From Kitasatospora setae KM-6054 (GTDB lineage: Bacteria; Actinomycetota; Actinomycetes; Streptomycetales; Streptomycetaceae): a stretch of DNA of 64,000 nucleotides. The notes under the pieces are model-generated. The model did no database searches. It had not been told where the DNA came from and saw nothing but the letters and a program-made list of their open reading frames with translations. The position numbers and the translations under genes are program-made. Below are positions 1 through 9,802 of this stretch, piece after piece. Positions within the stretch are counted from its first letter, which is position 1. Every line of letters starts with the position of its first letter. The stretch covers positions 3,348,001 through 3,412,000 of the forward strand of contig NC_016109.1 in the NCBI RefSeq assembly GCF_000269985.1. Reading direction: 5' to 3'.

Positions 1-122
1 GCGTGCCGGACCAGCGAGTGGGCGATCCGCCGCTGGGTGGGGGTCAGCCGGTGGCCCTCGAAGAGCTGGAGCAGTCGGGCGGAGGGCCCGGCACCGGTGC
101 CGGTCTCGTCCAGGGCGGTCAT
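1..122 (-). CDS. MurR/RpiR-family transcriptional regulator, N-terminal fragment
   Basis: Only the first 40 codons lie in the window; the gene runs off the left edge. The ATG at 122 opens a short variable leader followed by ARLLQLFEGHRLTPTQRRIA, which matches the beginning of the N-terminal helix-turn-helix of actinobacterial MurR/RpiR (SIS-domain) regulators. The sugar-phosphate-binding SIS domain would lie outside the window, so the ligand cannot be judged. The gene is on the same strand as hutH and 163 nt downstream of its stop, so it may be co-transcribed with it. RpiR-type proteins usually control sugar-phosphate or amino-sugar genes; a role in histidine use is only suggested by position. 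Confidence 0.7.
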   Translation of the reverse strand, partial: MTALDETGTGAGPSARLLQLFEGHRLTPTQRRIAHSLVRH

Positions 123-285
123 GTGCGGTACCTCCACGCTCGGTTGGGCGGTCGCCGGTGGCTTCGGCGGTGGGACGACTGTGGCGCAGTCCCGGCAGGT
201 GGGCAATCGCGTATCGCCTGGCGGGACGGACGGGTCCGGGGCGCGGCCCCGGCGGGTGCGGCCCGCCCGTCCCACCGGGCGGTCC

Positions 286-1854
286 TCAGGCGAGCGGGCC
301 GGTGACCCGCTCGACCGCGGCCAGCAGCCCGCCGGAGGCGACCAGCGCGGCGGCGGCCTCCAGGTCCGGCGAGAGGAAGCGGTCCCGGCCGGGCCCGCCG
401 ACCCCGGCCGCGCGGGCGGCGGCGACGGCGGCGGCGGTGGCCGGGGCGAGCACGCCGGACTGTTCGGCGGCCTGCTCCCGGATCTCCAACGCGCGCGCGG
501 CGGCCACGAGTTCCACGGCCAGCACGCGTCCCAGGTTGGCCACCGACCGGCGCAGCTTGCGGGCCGCGGACCAGCCCATCGAGACGTGGTCCTCCTGCAT
601 CGCGGAGGACGGGATGGAGTCGACCGAGGCGGGCACCGCGAGCCGCTTGTTCTCGCTGACCAGCGCGGCCTGGGTGTACTGGGCGATCATCAGGCCGGAG
701 TCGACGCCGGGGTCGTCGGCGAGGAACGCGGGCAGGCCGTGCGAGCGGGCCTTGTCGAGCAGCCGGTCGGTGCGGCGCTCGGAGATCGAGGCCAGGTCGG
801 CGGCGGCGATCGCCAGGAAGTCCAGCACGTAGCCGACCGGCGCGCCGTGGAAGTTGCCGTTCGACTCGACCCGGCCGTCCGGCAGCACCACCGGGTTGTC
901 GACCGAGGCGGCCAGTTCGCGCTCGGCGACCAGCGCGGCGTGCGCCAGGGTGTCCCGTCCGGCGCCGGCCACCTGCGGGGCGCAGCGGATCGAGTACGCG
1001 TCCTGGACCCGGGGGGCGTCGTCCTGGTGGTGGCCGGTGAGGGCCGAACCGCGCAGCACCGCGAGCATGTTGGCGGCGGCGGCGGCCTGCCCGGGGTGCG
1101 GGCGGATCGGGGCGTGCAGGTCGGGGGCGAGCACCTTGTCGGTGCCGAGCAGCGCCTCCAGGCTCATCGCGGCGGTGACGTCGGCGGTGGTGTAGAGGCG
1201 GCGCAGGTCGGCCAGCGCCATCAGCAGCATGCCGAGCATGCCGTCGGTGCCGTTGATGAGGGCCAGGCCCTCCTTCTCCAGCAGTTCGACGGGGGCGATC
1301 CCGGCGGCGGCGAGCAGTTCGCCGGCGTCCTTCTCCACGCCGTCCGGGCCGAAGGCGGTGCCCTCGCCCATCAGCACCAGCGCGCAGTGCGAGAGCGGCG
1401 CGAGGTCGCCGGAGCAGCCGAGCGAGCCGAACTCCCGGACGGCCGGGGTGATCCCGGCGTTCAGCAGCGCGGCCATCGTCTCGGCGACCAGCGGGCGGAC
1501 GCCGGTCCGGCCGGAGGCGAGCGTCTTCATCCGCAGGAACACCAGGGCCCGGACCACCTCGGTCTCGACCACCGGGCCCATCCCGGCCGCGTGCGAGCGG
1601 ACCAGCGAGCGCTGCAGCTGGGCCCGCAGCTCGGGGCTGATGTGCCGCACGGCCAGCGCGCCGAAGCCGGTCGACACGCCGTACACCGGGCGCGGCTCGG
1701 CGGCCAGCGCGTCGATCCGCGCCCGGGCCGCGGCCATCTCGGCGAGCGCGTCCGGCCCGATCTCCACCCGGGCGCCGCCGCGGGCGACGGCGAGGACGTC
1801 CTCGGCGCTGACGTCGGCCTTGCCGACCCGGACGACGACACTGTGCATATCCAT
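286..1854 (-). CDS. hutH: Histidine ammonia-lyase (histidase)
   Basis: Cytoplasmic homotetrameric enzyme that deaminates L-histidine to trans-urocanate, the first step of histidine catabolism. The 522-aa product has the full family length. The MIO prosthetic group forms by cyclisation of three residues in the motif GSLGCSGDLAPLSH; here the triad is Cys147-Ser148-Gly149 in place of the usual Ala-Ser-Gly. Other family blocks are visible: VYGVSTGFG near residue 58, NGNFHGAP, and QEDHVSMG. I chose the ATG at 1854 (MDMHSVVV), which to my memory agrees with streptomycete homologues; a second ATG lies two codons downstream. The open frame continues upstream past the start but has no family similarity there. 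No strong ribosome-binding site is visible. The start region coincides with a 20-bp inverted repeat that could act as an operator. Confidence 0.95.
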   Translation of the reverse strand: MDMHSVVVRVGKADVSAEDVLAVARGGARVEIGPDALAEMAAARARIDALAAEPRPVYGVSTGFGALAVRHISPELRAQLQRSLVRSHAAGMGPVVETEVVRALVFLRMKTLASGRTGVRPLVAETMAALLNAGITPAVREFGSLGCSGDLAPLSHCALVLMGEGTAFGPDGVEKDAGELLAAAGIAPVELLEKEGLALINGTDGMLGMLLMALADLRRLYTTADVTAAMSLEALLGTDKVLAPDLHAPIRPHPGQAAAAANMLAVLRGSALTGHHQDDAPRVQDAYSIRCAPQVAGAGRDTLAHAALVAERELAASVDNPVVLPDGRVESNGNFHGAPVGYVLDFLAIAAADLASISERRTDRLLDKARSHGLPAFLADDPGVDSGLMIAQYTQAALVSENKRLAVPASVDSIPSSAMQEDHVSMGWSAARKLRRSVANLGRVLAVELVAAARALEIREQAAEQSGVLAPATAAAVAAARAAGVGGPGRDRFLSPDLEAAAALVASGGLLAAVERVTGPLA

Positions 1855-1861
1855 ATGCACA
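1842..1861. promoter_or_regulatory. Inverted repeat over the hutH start codon
   Basis: TGTGCATAT-CC-ATATGCACA has two perfect 9-bp arms around a 2-bp centre. It covers the hutH ATG at 1854 and the second in-frame ATG at 1848. It is strikingly AT-rich for this genome and sits at the start of hutH, 102 bp before the divergent fdhD. It could be an operator or a translation-control hairpin; which protein binds it, if any, is unknown. Confidence 0.45.
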
Positions 1862-1963
1862 ATCTCATCAGGTGAATGAAGATGTGACAAGCGGGGTCGC
1901 GAAGCCGTCGCGGGCCGCGGCCGCCCGACCAGTGGTTGACTGGCCCGCGGAGGTGCGACACAC

Positions 1964-2779
1964 ATGGCGCGGGCGACGGAACGACGACGAGTGGTGCGGC
2001 TGGACGGCGACGGGCGCTCCGGCCGGCCCGACAGCCTCGCGGCCGAGGAGCCGCTGGAGATCCGGATCGGCGGCGAGCCGCTGACCGTCACCATGCGCAC
2101 CCCCGGCCACGACTTCGACCTGGTCGCCGGGTTCCTGGTCGGCGAGGGCCTGGTCACCACCGCCGAGGAGCTCGCCGCGCTGCGCTACTGCGCGGGGACC
2201 GACCCGGACGGCGCCAACACGTACAACGTGGTCGACGCCACCGTCCGCGGCGCCCGCCCGGCGCTCTCCGCCCACCGCAACCTGCTCACCACCAGCGCCT
2301 GCGGCCTGTGCGGCCGCGACACCGTCGACGCCGTCCGGACCCGCTCCCGCTGGGACGTCGCCCCCGACCCGCTCAGCGTGCCCGCCGCCGTCCTCTACGA
2401 CCTCCCCGGCCGGCTGCGCGCCGCCCAGCGCGCCTTCGACAGCACCGGCGGCCTGCACGCCGCCGGACTCTTCGGCGCGGACGGCACGCCGCTCTGCGTC
2501 CGCGAGGACGTCGGCCGCCACAACGCCGTCGACAAGGTGGTCGGCTGGGCGCTGCGCGAGGGCCGCCTCCCGCTGACCGGCCACCTGCTGATGGTCTCCG
2601 GCCGCGCCTCCTTCGAACTCACCCAGAAGGCCGCCCTGGCCGGCCTCCCGCTCCTGGCCGCCGTCTCCGCGCCGTCCTCGCTCGCCGTCGACCTCGCCGA
2701 GGAGCTCGGCCTCACCCTGGTCGGCTTCCTCCGCGAGCGCTCGGCGAACGTCTACAGCCGGGCGGACCGGATCCGCTAG
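1964..2779 (+). CDS. fdhD: Formate dehydrogenase accessory sulfurtransferase FdhD
   Basis: FdhD passes sulfur from a cysteine desulfurase to the molybdenum/tungsten cofactor of formate dehydrogenase and is needed for that enzyme's activity in the cytoplasm. The 271-aa product matches the family length. It has the conserved CxxC loop (TSACGLCG, Cys113 and Cys116) that carries the persulfide, the block ETL-like EEPLEIRIGG near the N-terminus, and the conserved segment REDVGRHNAVDKVVG. A clear ribosome-binding site GGAGGT (1949-1954) precedes the ATG by 9 nt. The gene is divergent from hutH and convergent with the GGDEF gene (4 nt between the two stops). No formate dehydrogenase genes lie in the window. 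Confidence 0.93.
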   Translation: MARATERRRVVRLDGDGRSGRPDSLAAEEPLEIRIGGEPLTVTMRTPGHDFDLVAGFLVGEGLVTTAEELAALRYCAGTDPDGANTYNVVDATVRGARPALSAHRNLLTTSACGLCGRDTVDAVRTRSRWDVAPDPLSVPAAVLYDLPGRLRAAQRAFDSTGGLHAAGLFGADGTPLCVREDVGRHNAVDKVVGWALREGRLPLTGHLLMVSGRASFELTQKAALAGLPLLAAVSAPSSLAVDLAEELGLTLVGFLRERSANVYSRADRIR

Positions 2780-2783
2780 GCGC

Positions 2784-4544
2784 TCACTCCTGCGGCGGCG
2801 AGCTGGGCCCCGCGAGGGCGACCGCGACCAGGGCGCGCAGGGCGGGGGCGGTCTGGGTGAAGGGCAGGGTGGACTCGTCGGCGAAGAGTTCGAGCAGCCA
2901 GCCGCCGGCCGGGTTGGCGCCGCCGGCGGCGGCCATCGCGCGGTAGCCGGAGACCACCATGACGGCCTCCTCGGCGGCGTCGTTGCCGGGGGCGCCGGCC
3001 CGCAGGGTGAAGGAGCCGCCGGCCACCGCCCGGGAGGTCAGCGGGTAGTGGCGGAGGTCGAAGACGGCGTCGGGGGCCTCGATCTGGGCGCGCTGGGTCT
3101 GGGCCCGGGAGCTGGCGGGGCCGCCGGTCATCCGGTAGACGGCGTGCCGGGCGGTGCGCATCAGGCAGGAGCCGGGCGGGACGTAGGAGATCCACCAGCC
3201 GACGGCGTTCAGCAGCCGGGAGGCGGTCTCGGCGACCAGGGCGAGCCGGCCGAGGGTGTCGGCGGGGTGGGTGCCGCCGCCCTGGTCGAGCGTGCCGAGG
3301 ACGGCGGTGAGGAGCTGGCCGGGGTCGGCGCTGTGCGCGGTGCCGCGGAAGCGCCGCCGGTCGCCGTTCGGCCGCCCGCCGAGGGCCTTGGCGTCGGCGA
3401 GCTGGACGGTCGGGTCGGGGGCGTAGGCGGGTCCGTGGCCGCGGCCGGCCACGACCGGGTGGGCGGCGCGGGCGGCCTTGGCGCGGTACTGGGCGGCGTC
3501 GGCGAGCCGGAACAGCCGGTCGGGGGTGGTGACCGGGCCGATCGAGTCGCCGGTGGAGGCGATGCCGCAGGCGACCCCCTCGCCGTCGGTCAACTCCAGG
3601 GCGCGGACGCAGAGTTCCTCGGCGACGGCGACCACCTCGTCGGCGGACTGGCCCTCGGCGAGCAGGCAGAACTCGTCGCCGCCGAGCCGGGCGGCCAGGC
3701 TGCCGGGGAGTTTCGCGGCGGACAGCGAGAGCTGGTGGGCGAAGCGTTCGAGCAGCCGGTCGCCCATCTCGTGGCCGTGCTGGTCGTTGACCCGCTTGAG
3801 CCCGTTGACGTCGCAGACGACCAGCGAGACGACGGCGCCGTCCCGGGTGTGGGCCTTGAGCGCGGCGTCCAGGCGGGCGTCGACGGCGCGCCGGTTGGCG
3901 AGGCCGGTGAGGGCGTCGGTGAAGGCCAGGCGGCGCAGGTCGGCGACGCGTTCGGTCTGGGCGAGGCCGGCCGAGATCTGGGCGGCGAGCAGGGTGGCGT
4001 ACTCGGCGTCGGCGCCGGTGAAGACCGGCATGCCGAGGCCGCGGGCGAGGTAGAGCTCGCCCCACGCCTGGCCGTGCAGGACGATCGGGGCGACCAGGCA
4101 GCAGCCGCGGCCGCGGCGGCGCAGGCCGGCGGCGCGCTGGCGGCAGAACGCGCCGGAGCCGTGCGGCGGGTGGCCGGTGTGGTGCGGGCCGACGTCCTCG
4201 GCGGTCTGGATCCAGGCGCGGGGCAGCCGTCCGGTGGTCCAGTGCTCCTCGAGGTAGGTGACGATCTCGGGGAAGTCCGCGACCGGGTACGACTCGTCCT
4301 CGGGCAGCTCCTCCTCGCCGGGGGCGAGCTCGCCGTGGTTGACCAGCACCCGCAGCCGGCCGGACTCGCGGTCCCAGACCGAGACGGCGGCCATGGTGGC
4401 GCCGAGCGCGGAGACGGCCTGGGCGGCGGCGGCCCGGACCGCCTCCAGCGGGGTCATCGCGCCCGCCATGTCCTGGGCCAGCTCGACCACGGCCTGCAGC
4501 CGCAGGTCGGGTGCCGCCGCCTGGAACGAGGTCTGCTCGTCCAT
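2784..4544 (-). CDS. GAF-GGDEF protein, probable diguanylate cyclase
   Basis: Predicted cytoplasmic enzyme that would make cyclic di-GMP from two GTP; in streptomycetes this messenger controls sporulation through BldD. The 586-aa product has an N-terminal GAF-like region (about residues 10-180) ending in the segment AYATLLAAQISAGLAQTE-type helix, then a GGDEF domain starting at FTDALTGLANRR and containing an intact ARLGGDEF active site near residue 290. The residues just upstream of GGDEF do not form the RxxD inhibitory site, so product inhibition through that site is not expected. A further region of about 200 aa after the GGDEF domain has no motif I recognise. I chose ATG 4544 because GAGGCG lies 3 nt upstream; an in-frame GTG at 4559 would add 5 residues. 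Confidence 0.85.
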   Translation of the reverse strand: MDEQTSFQAAAPDLRLQAVVELAQDMAGAMTPLEAVRAAAAQAVSALGATMAAVSVWDRESGRLRVLVNHGELAPGEEELPEDESYPVADFPEIVTYLEEHWTTGRLPRAWIQTAEDVGPHHTGHPPHGSGAFCRQRAAGLRRRGRGCCLVAPIVLHGQAWGELYLARGLGMPVFTGADAEYATLLAAQISAGLAQTERVADLRRLAFTDALTGLANRRAVDARLDAALKAHTRDGAVVSLVVCDVNGLKRVNDQHGHEMGDRLLERFAHQLSLSAAKLPGSLAARLGGDEFCLLAEGQSADEVVAVAEELCVRALELTDGEGVACGIASTGDSIGPVTTPDRLFRLADAAQYRAKAARAAHPVVAGRGHGPAYAPDPTVQLADAKALGGRPNGDRRRFRGTAHSADPGQLLTAVLGTLDQGGGTHPADTLGRLALVAETASRLLNAVGWWISYVPPGSCLMRTARHAVYRMTGGPASSRAQTQRAQIEAPDAVFDLRHYPLTSRAVAGGSFTLRAGAPGNDAAEEAVMVVSGYRAMAAAGGANPAGGWLLELFADESTLPFTQTAPALRALVAVALAGPSSPPQE

Positions 4545-4692
4545 GGTCGCCTCACTCACCGCTACTCACCGTCAGCCGTCCTCCCGCCCGTGTGACCCTT
4601 TTACCCAGCCTAGGGGGGTCTGCACGGTTTTCGACCGAAGACGACGGAACGGGACCGGCGGGGTGCGGGGCGGGGCGGCGGGGGCGGCCGGT

Positions 4693-5757
4693 TCAGTCGG
4701 TGCCGGGCACCCGGGTGAGCAGCCAGGGCTCGACCAGGCCGAGGCCGCGGACCGGGCGGCGCCACATCGGCTGGAGGTTGAAGCGGTGGCCGGGGGCGGG
4801 CGCGGTCTCGGGGAGGGCGGCGGTGCCGTCCCGGTCGAGCGCGGCGGCGAGTTCGCCGTCGACCAGGACGGCGTCCTTGGGGGCGATCGAGGTGAGCCGG
4901 GAGGCGAGGTTGACGGTGGTGCCGAAGACGTCGCCCATCCGGGAGGTGACGGTGCCGAAGGCCATGCCGACCCGGAGGGCGGGCATGTTGTCCTCCTTGG
5001 CGAGGGTCTCGACCAGGGAGAGGGCGATCTCGGCGACGGTGGCCGGGTCCTCGGAGACGAACAGGATCTCGTCGCCGAGCGTCTTGACGACCCGGCCGCC
5101 CTGGCCGGCGATCAGGTCGGAGCAGGTGTTCTCGAAGCCCTCGACGAGTTCGCCGAGCTCCTCCTCCTCCAGCCGGCGGGAGAGCCGGGTGAAGCCGACC
5201 AGGTCGGCGAAGGCGACGGCGAGCCGGCCGGAGGTGACCTCGTGGTCCTCGGCGGCGGCGACCACCCGGCCGGTGACGGCGGCGAGCTGGCGGCGCCAGA
5301 CGTACACCAGGAACTGCTCCAGCTCGGGCAGCAGCAGTTCGACCAGCGGGTAGGCGACGTCGGAGCGGGTCATGCCGGGCTCGACGGGCTGGGTGAGGTT
5401 GTCGAGGAAGGTGTCCATCTGCCAGCCGGCCAGCCGGGCGGTGGTCTGGCCGGTGGAGCGGGCCACCTGGATCGCCATCGGTTCGCTGAGCAGCCCGGAC
5501 TCGATCAGGCCGGCCAGCCGGCGCAGCGCGATCACGTCGTTGTCGGTGAGGGCGCGGGACTGGCCGATGTCGGGGAAGCCCATGGCGCGCCAGAACCGGG
5601 TGGCGAGGTCCATCGGGACCTCGGCGGCGCGCGCGGCCTGGTACGGGGTGTACTTGCGCGGCGCGTCGAGGATCAGCCGCTCCAGGTCGGTGGCGACGGT
5701 GGTCTCGTCCGTCGCGCCGTTGCCGGAGCCCGTCGTGGCGCCGCCGTTGTCAGTCAC
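4693..5757 (-). CDS. cya: Class III adenylate/guanylate cyclase
   Basis: Makes cAMP from ATP; the streptomycete orthologue supplies the cAMP needed for spore germination. The 354-aa product starts with a segment resembling a winged-helix module (YTPYQAARAAEVPMDLATRFWRAMG class, quoted only in part elsewhere), followed by helices and a C-terminal catalytic domain. In that domain AFADLVGFTRL carries the first metal-binding Asp, KTLGDEILF the second, and VNLASRL the transition-state Asn/Arg. No membrane span is seen, so the enzyme is soluble. The GTG at 5757 was chosen from homologue agreement and the GGGGACGG sequence upstream. The longer open frame upstream overlaps birA and is not coding. It lies in the same orientation downstream of birA, separated by 203 bp. 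Confidence 0.93.
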   Translation of the reverse strand: MTDNGGATTGSGNGATDETTVATDLERLILDAPRKYTPYQAARAAEVPMDLATRFWRAMGFPDIGQSRALTDNDVIALRRLAGLIESGLLSEPMAIQVARSTGQTTARLAGWQMDTFLDNLTQPVEPGMTRSDVAYPLVELLLPELEQFLVYVWRRQLAAVTGRVVAAAEDHEVTSGRLAVAFADLVGFTRLSRRLEEEELGELVEGFENTCSDLIAGQGGRVVKTLGDEILFVSEDPATVAEIALSLVETLAKEDNMPALRVGMAFGTVTSRMGDVFGTTVNLASRLTSIAPKDAVLVDGELAAALDRDGTAALPETAPAPGHRFNLQPMWRRPVRGLGLVEPWLLTRVPGTD

Positions 5758-5960
5758 CGGTCCGTCCCCGTGCGGTGGGCCGCACTTGCTCTCTTGCCGT
5801 CCTGGAGGTGCCGGCACGCGACCACCGCGGGGGTAGTGGCGAGCCTCACACCGCTGCCAGGTGGAATGTTCGCACGGAATCGCGTAATCCGGGGCATCCG
5901 CCCGGTAGCCGGGCGGCCGGTCCCGCAGGGTGAGACCGCGCCGCGGACCGTCCGGCGCCC

Positions 5961-6857
5961 TCAGTCCTGCGGGCGGACGTGCACCACGTCGCCCGCCGAG
6001 ACCGGGTGCCGGACGCCGTCGGGGGTGCGCACCACCAGCCGCCCGTCGCCGTCCACCGCGACGGCCTGGCCGAGCAGTTCGCGCTCGCCGGGCAGCTGGA
6101 CCCGCACCGGCCGGTTCAGCGTGGTGCAGCGGGCGGTGTACGCGGGCAGCAGGCCGCTGGCGTGCGGGTCGCCGGCCGCGGCGGTCCACTCGCCGTACAG
6201 GTCGGCGAACTCGCGCAGCACGGCGCGCAGCAGGGTCTGCCGGTCGGTGGTCTCGGCGCCGGCCAGCGCGAGCGAGGTCGCGGTGGGGACGGGCAGTTCG
6301 TCGGCGCGCAGCGAGACGTTCAGGCCGAGGCCGGCCACCACGGCGCCGCCGGACAGCTCGGTGAGGATGCCGCCGAGCTTGCGCTCCCGCCCGTCGACGT
6401 CGGTCTGCAGGTCGTTGGGCCACTTCAGGCCGGTGCGCAGGCCGGCGATCCGGTCGAGGGTGGCGGAGACGGCGGTGCCGATCAGGATCGGCAGCCAGCC
6501 GTAGCGCTCGACCGGCACGCCCTGCGGGCGCAGCAGCACCGACAGGAACAGCCCGGAGCGCGGCGGGGCGCTCCAGCGGCGGTCGAGCCGGCCCCGGCCG
6601 GCCTGCTGCGACTCGGCGACCAGCACGGCGCCCTCCGGCGCGCCGTCCTGGGCGCGGGCGGCGAGGTCGGCGTTGGTGGAGCCGGTCTCGCTCACCACAT
6701 CGAGTGAGGTCCACAGCGCCCCGGGACGCAGCAGGTCGAGCCGCAGGGCCCGTTCGTCCAACGGCGGGCGCTCCAGGTCGGTCCACGGGGAGGGGCCGTC
6801 GTGGCCGAAGCCGCGCAGGCCGGAGCGGCGGGGGCGGGGGCTGTCGGGAGTGGTCAC
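5961..6857 (-). CDS. birA: Biotin--[acetyl-CoA-carboxylase] ligase
   Basis: Activates biotin with ATP and attaches it to the lysine of biotin carboxyl carrier domains. The 298-aa product is a monofunctional (class I) ligase: there is no N-terminal helix-turn-helix, so it should not act as the biotin repressor as in E. coli. The biotinyl-AMP loop AGRGRLDRRW is at about residues 86-95 and KWPNDLQ at about 145-151, followed by the small SH3-like C-terminal domain. It is divergent from pccB across 214 bp, and its likely local substrate is the biotin domain of accA2 (12409-14187), so enzyme and substrate genes are clustered. Confidence 0.95.
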   Translation of the reverse strand: MTTPDSPRPRRSGLRGFGHDGPSPWTDLERPPLDERALRLDLLRPGALWTSLDVVSETGSTNADLAARAQDGAPEGAVLVAESQQAGRGRLDRRWSAPPRSGLFLSVLLRPQGVPVERYGWLPILIGTAVSATLDRIAGLRTGLKWPNDLQTDVDGRERKLGGILTELSGGAVVAGLGLNVSLRADELPVPTATSLALAGAETTDRQTLLRAVLREFADLYGEWTAAAGDPHASGLLPAYTARCTTLNRPVRVQLPGERELLGQAVAVDGDGRLVVRTPDGVRHPVSAGDVVHVRPQD

Positions 6858-7071
6858 CGGGCCAGCCTAGGGCCTTGCCCAGGGCGGTTTTCCGGACGCC
6901 GTACGCCGCCTCATCGTCCCGCAGGGAGCGCGGTGGCACGATGTGGCGATGGCCATAACCACGGGCGCGCCGCCGCTGGTTACGCTACTCAACGGTAGAC
7001 CGCAGCGCCGCCCTGCCCGCACCCCTTCGCGCGCCGGGCCGGCGGCCGAGGACGCAGGGAGAGCCACCGGA

Positions 7072-8679
<1,608 letters not shown>

Positions 8680-8702
8680 ACCGGCAGAAGGGACTCCGCG
8701 CC

Positions 8703-8903
8703 ATGACCCCCATCCAGGTGCTGCACGGGCAGCCGACCCCCGAGGAGCTGGCCACCGTCCTGGCGGTGGTCCAATCCCGGGCCGCGACCCGGGCCGCCGC
8801 CGGCCCGGCCGCCGGCCCGGCCTCCTCCTGGACCGTCCGCGTCCCGCGCCCGCTGCCCGCCCCGGGCCCGCACGCGTGGCGCACCAGCCTCTGGCCGCGC
8901 TGA
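8703..8903 (+). CDS. pccE: Acyl-CoA carboxylase epsilon subunit
   Basis: Small actinobacterial subunit that binds the beta subunit and raises carboxylase activity of the holo-complex. The product is 66 aa, starting IQVLHGQPTPEELATVLAVV, which is the signature of the family; the middle is Ala/Pro-rich and the tail ends in a WRTSLWPR-type motif also typical of these proteins. It follows pccB by 23 nt, has AGAAGGGA upstream of the ATG, and ends just before a strong hairpin, so pccB-pccE looks like a two-gene operon. Confidence 0.9.
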   Translation: MTPIQVLHGQPTPEELATVLAVVQSRAATRAAAGPAAGPASSWTVRVPRPLPAPGPHAWRTSLWPR

Positions 8904-8931
8904 CCGACGCCGCGCGGGGGCCGGGGAACGG

Positions 8932-8968
8932 CGGGGCCCGGGGAACGGTCGCCGTTCCCCGGGCCCCG
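8932..8968. terminator. Bidirectional terminator between pccE and doxX
   Basis: A perfect 17-bp stem (CGGGGCCCGGGGAACGG and its complement) closes on a 3-nt loop, TCG. It lies between the convergent stops of pccE and the DoxX gene. There is no T-run, which is normal for this group. Confidence 0.8.
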
Positions 8969-8973
8969 TCCGG

Positions 8974-9396
8974 TCAGGACCTGCGCAGCGCCTGGCCGAG
9001 CGCGAAACTGCCCGGGCCGAGGATCGCGATCAGCAGGAAGGCCCAGCAGAAGAGGACGGACGCCTCGCCGCCGTTCTGCAGCGGGAAGAGCGCGTTCTCC
9101 TGGTGGACGGTGAAGTAGGCGTAGGCCATCGAGCCGGAGGCCAGCAGCGCGGCGGTCCGGGTGCCGACGCCGAGCAGGACCAGCCCGCCGCAGACGAGTT
9201 GGATGACGGCCGCGTACCAGCCGGGCCAGCTGCCGGCCGGGACGGTGCCGCCGCCGTGGGCGCCGCCGAGGACGCCGAAGAGCGACGCGGCGCCGTGGCA
9301 GGTGAAGAGCAGGCCGACCACGACGCGGTACAGCGCGATCAGGTGCGGACGGGCCGCGTCGGCGGTGCTTCTCGCGGTGGTGGTGAGTTGGGACAT
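8974..9396 (-). CDS. DoxX family membrane protein
   Basis: The 140-aa product has four predicted membrane segments and the family features: an N-terminal LIALYRVVVGLLFTCHG helix, a GWYAAVIQLVCGGLVLLG helix pair, and the acidic/His-containing loop (FTVHQENALFPL) before the last helix. DoxX-like proteins are inner-membrane proteins linked in some bacteria to redox homeostasis or quinol oxidation, but the function here is not defined. The gene is alone on its strand, with a separate upstream region of about 260 bp. Confidence 0.85.
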   Translation of the reverse strand: MSQLTTTARSTADAARPHLIALYRVVVGLLFTCHGAASLFGVLGGAHGGGTVPAGSWPGWYAAVIQLVCGGLVLLGVGTRTAALLASGSMAYAYFTVHQENALFPLQNGGEASVLFCWAFLLIAILGPGSFALGQALRRS

Positions 9397-9607
9397 GGGG
9401 TGTCGACTCCTCAGGCGAAACCAGTGGGGTGGTTTTTTCCGTGCCTGCGCACGCGCCCTGACCAGGGAAGGCCGACCGCCGGGACGGTGGGGGTGGATCG
9501 ACGGACCGCACTCCGCAAATCATGGACCCGACAAGTCAGTTGCTCTATTGCAGGGAAAGCGGGCCCCCGCGTCAAGCGGGGACCCGAACCATTTCCGCTA
9601 CGCCGGA

Positions 9608-9625
9608 CTGAGTACGCGTACTCAG
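9608..9625. promoter_or_regulatory. Perfect 18-bp palindrome
   Basis: CTGAGTACGCGTACTCAG is a perfect palindrome 33 bp upstream of the small membrane-protein gene at 9659 and about 180 bp from maf. It resembles but differs from the CTACGCGCGTAG site found at nucleoside genes. It is a likely protein-binding site. The rest of the 9397-9658 gap holds a GC-rich hairpin near 9561-9584 and no gene. Confidence 0.5.
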
Positions 9626-9658
9626 GCGCCGTCGGCCCGGCCGTTGCAGGCTGGTGAG

Positions 9659-9784
9659 GTGCTCTGGTCAGACCCGCGCGACGAACCGTCGCAAGAGGCC
9701 CGCGAGGTGCAGCGCAGGCTGCGCCGGACGGCGCTGCTGATCGCGCTGCTGGCGCTCGTCGGCGCGGCCCTGGTGCTGGTCTAG
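9659..9784 (+). CDS. Small single-span membrane protein
   Basis: A 41-aa frame starting at GTG 9659 (VLWSDPRDEPSQEARE) continues into a basic stretch and a C-terminal hydrophobic helix rich in Leu, Ala and Val that ends at the stop. The layout, with an acidic soluble N-terminus, an RRLRR positive patch and one membrane span, predicts a tail-anchored or single-pass protein with the N-terminus inside. I believe similar tiny proteins sit beside maf in other streptomycetes, but the function is unknown. GGTGAG just upstream could serve for ribosome binding. It ends 18 nt before the maf start. Confidence 0.5.
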   Translation: MLWSDPRDEPSQEAREVQRRLRRTALLIALLALVGAALVLV

Positions 9785-9802
9785 AACGCTAGGCTGGGGC
9801 CC

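Noticed and set aside
9541..9600. A GC-rich hairpin followed by a GAACC-containing stretch considered as a tRNA.
   Set aside because: No cloverleaf, anticodon arm or acceptor pairing can be drawn. I saw no tRNA or rRNA gene anywhere in the window.
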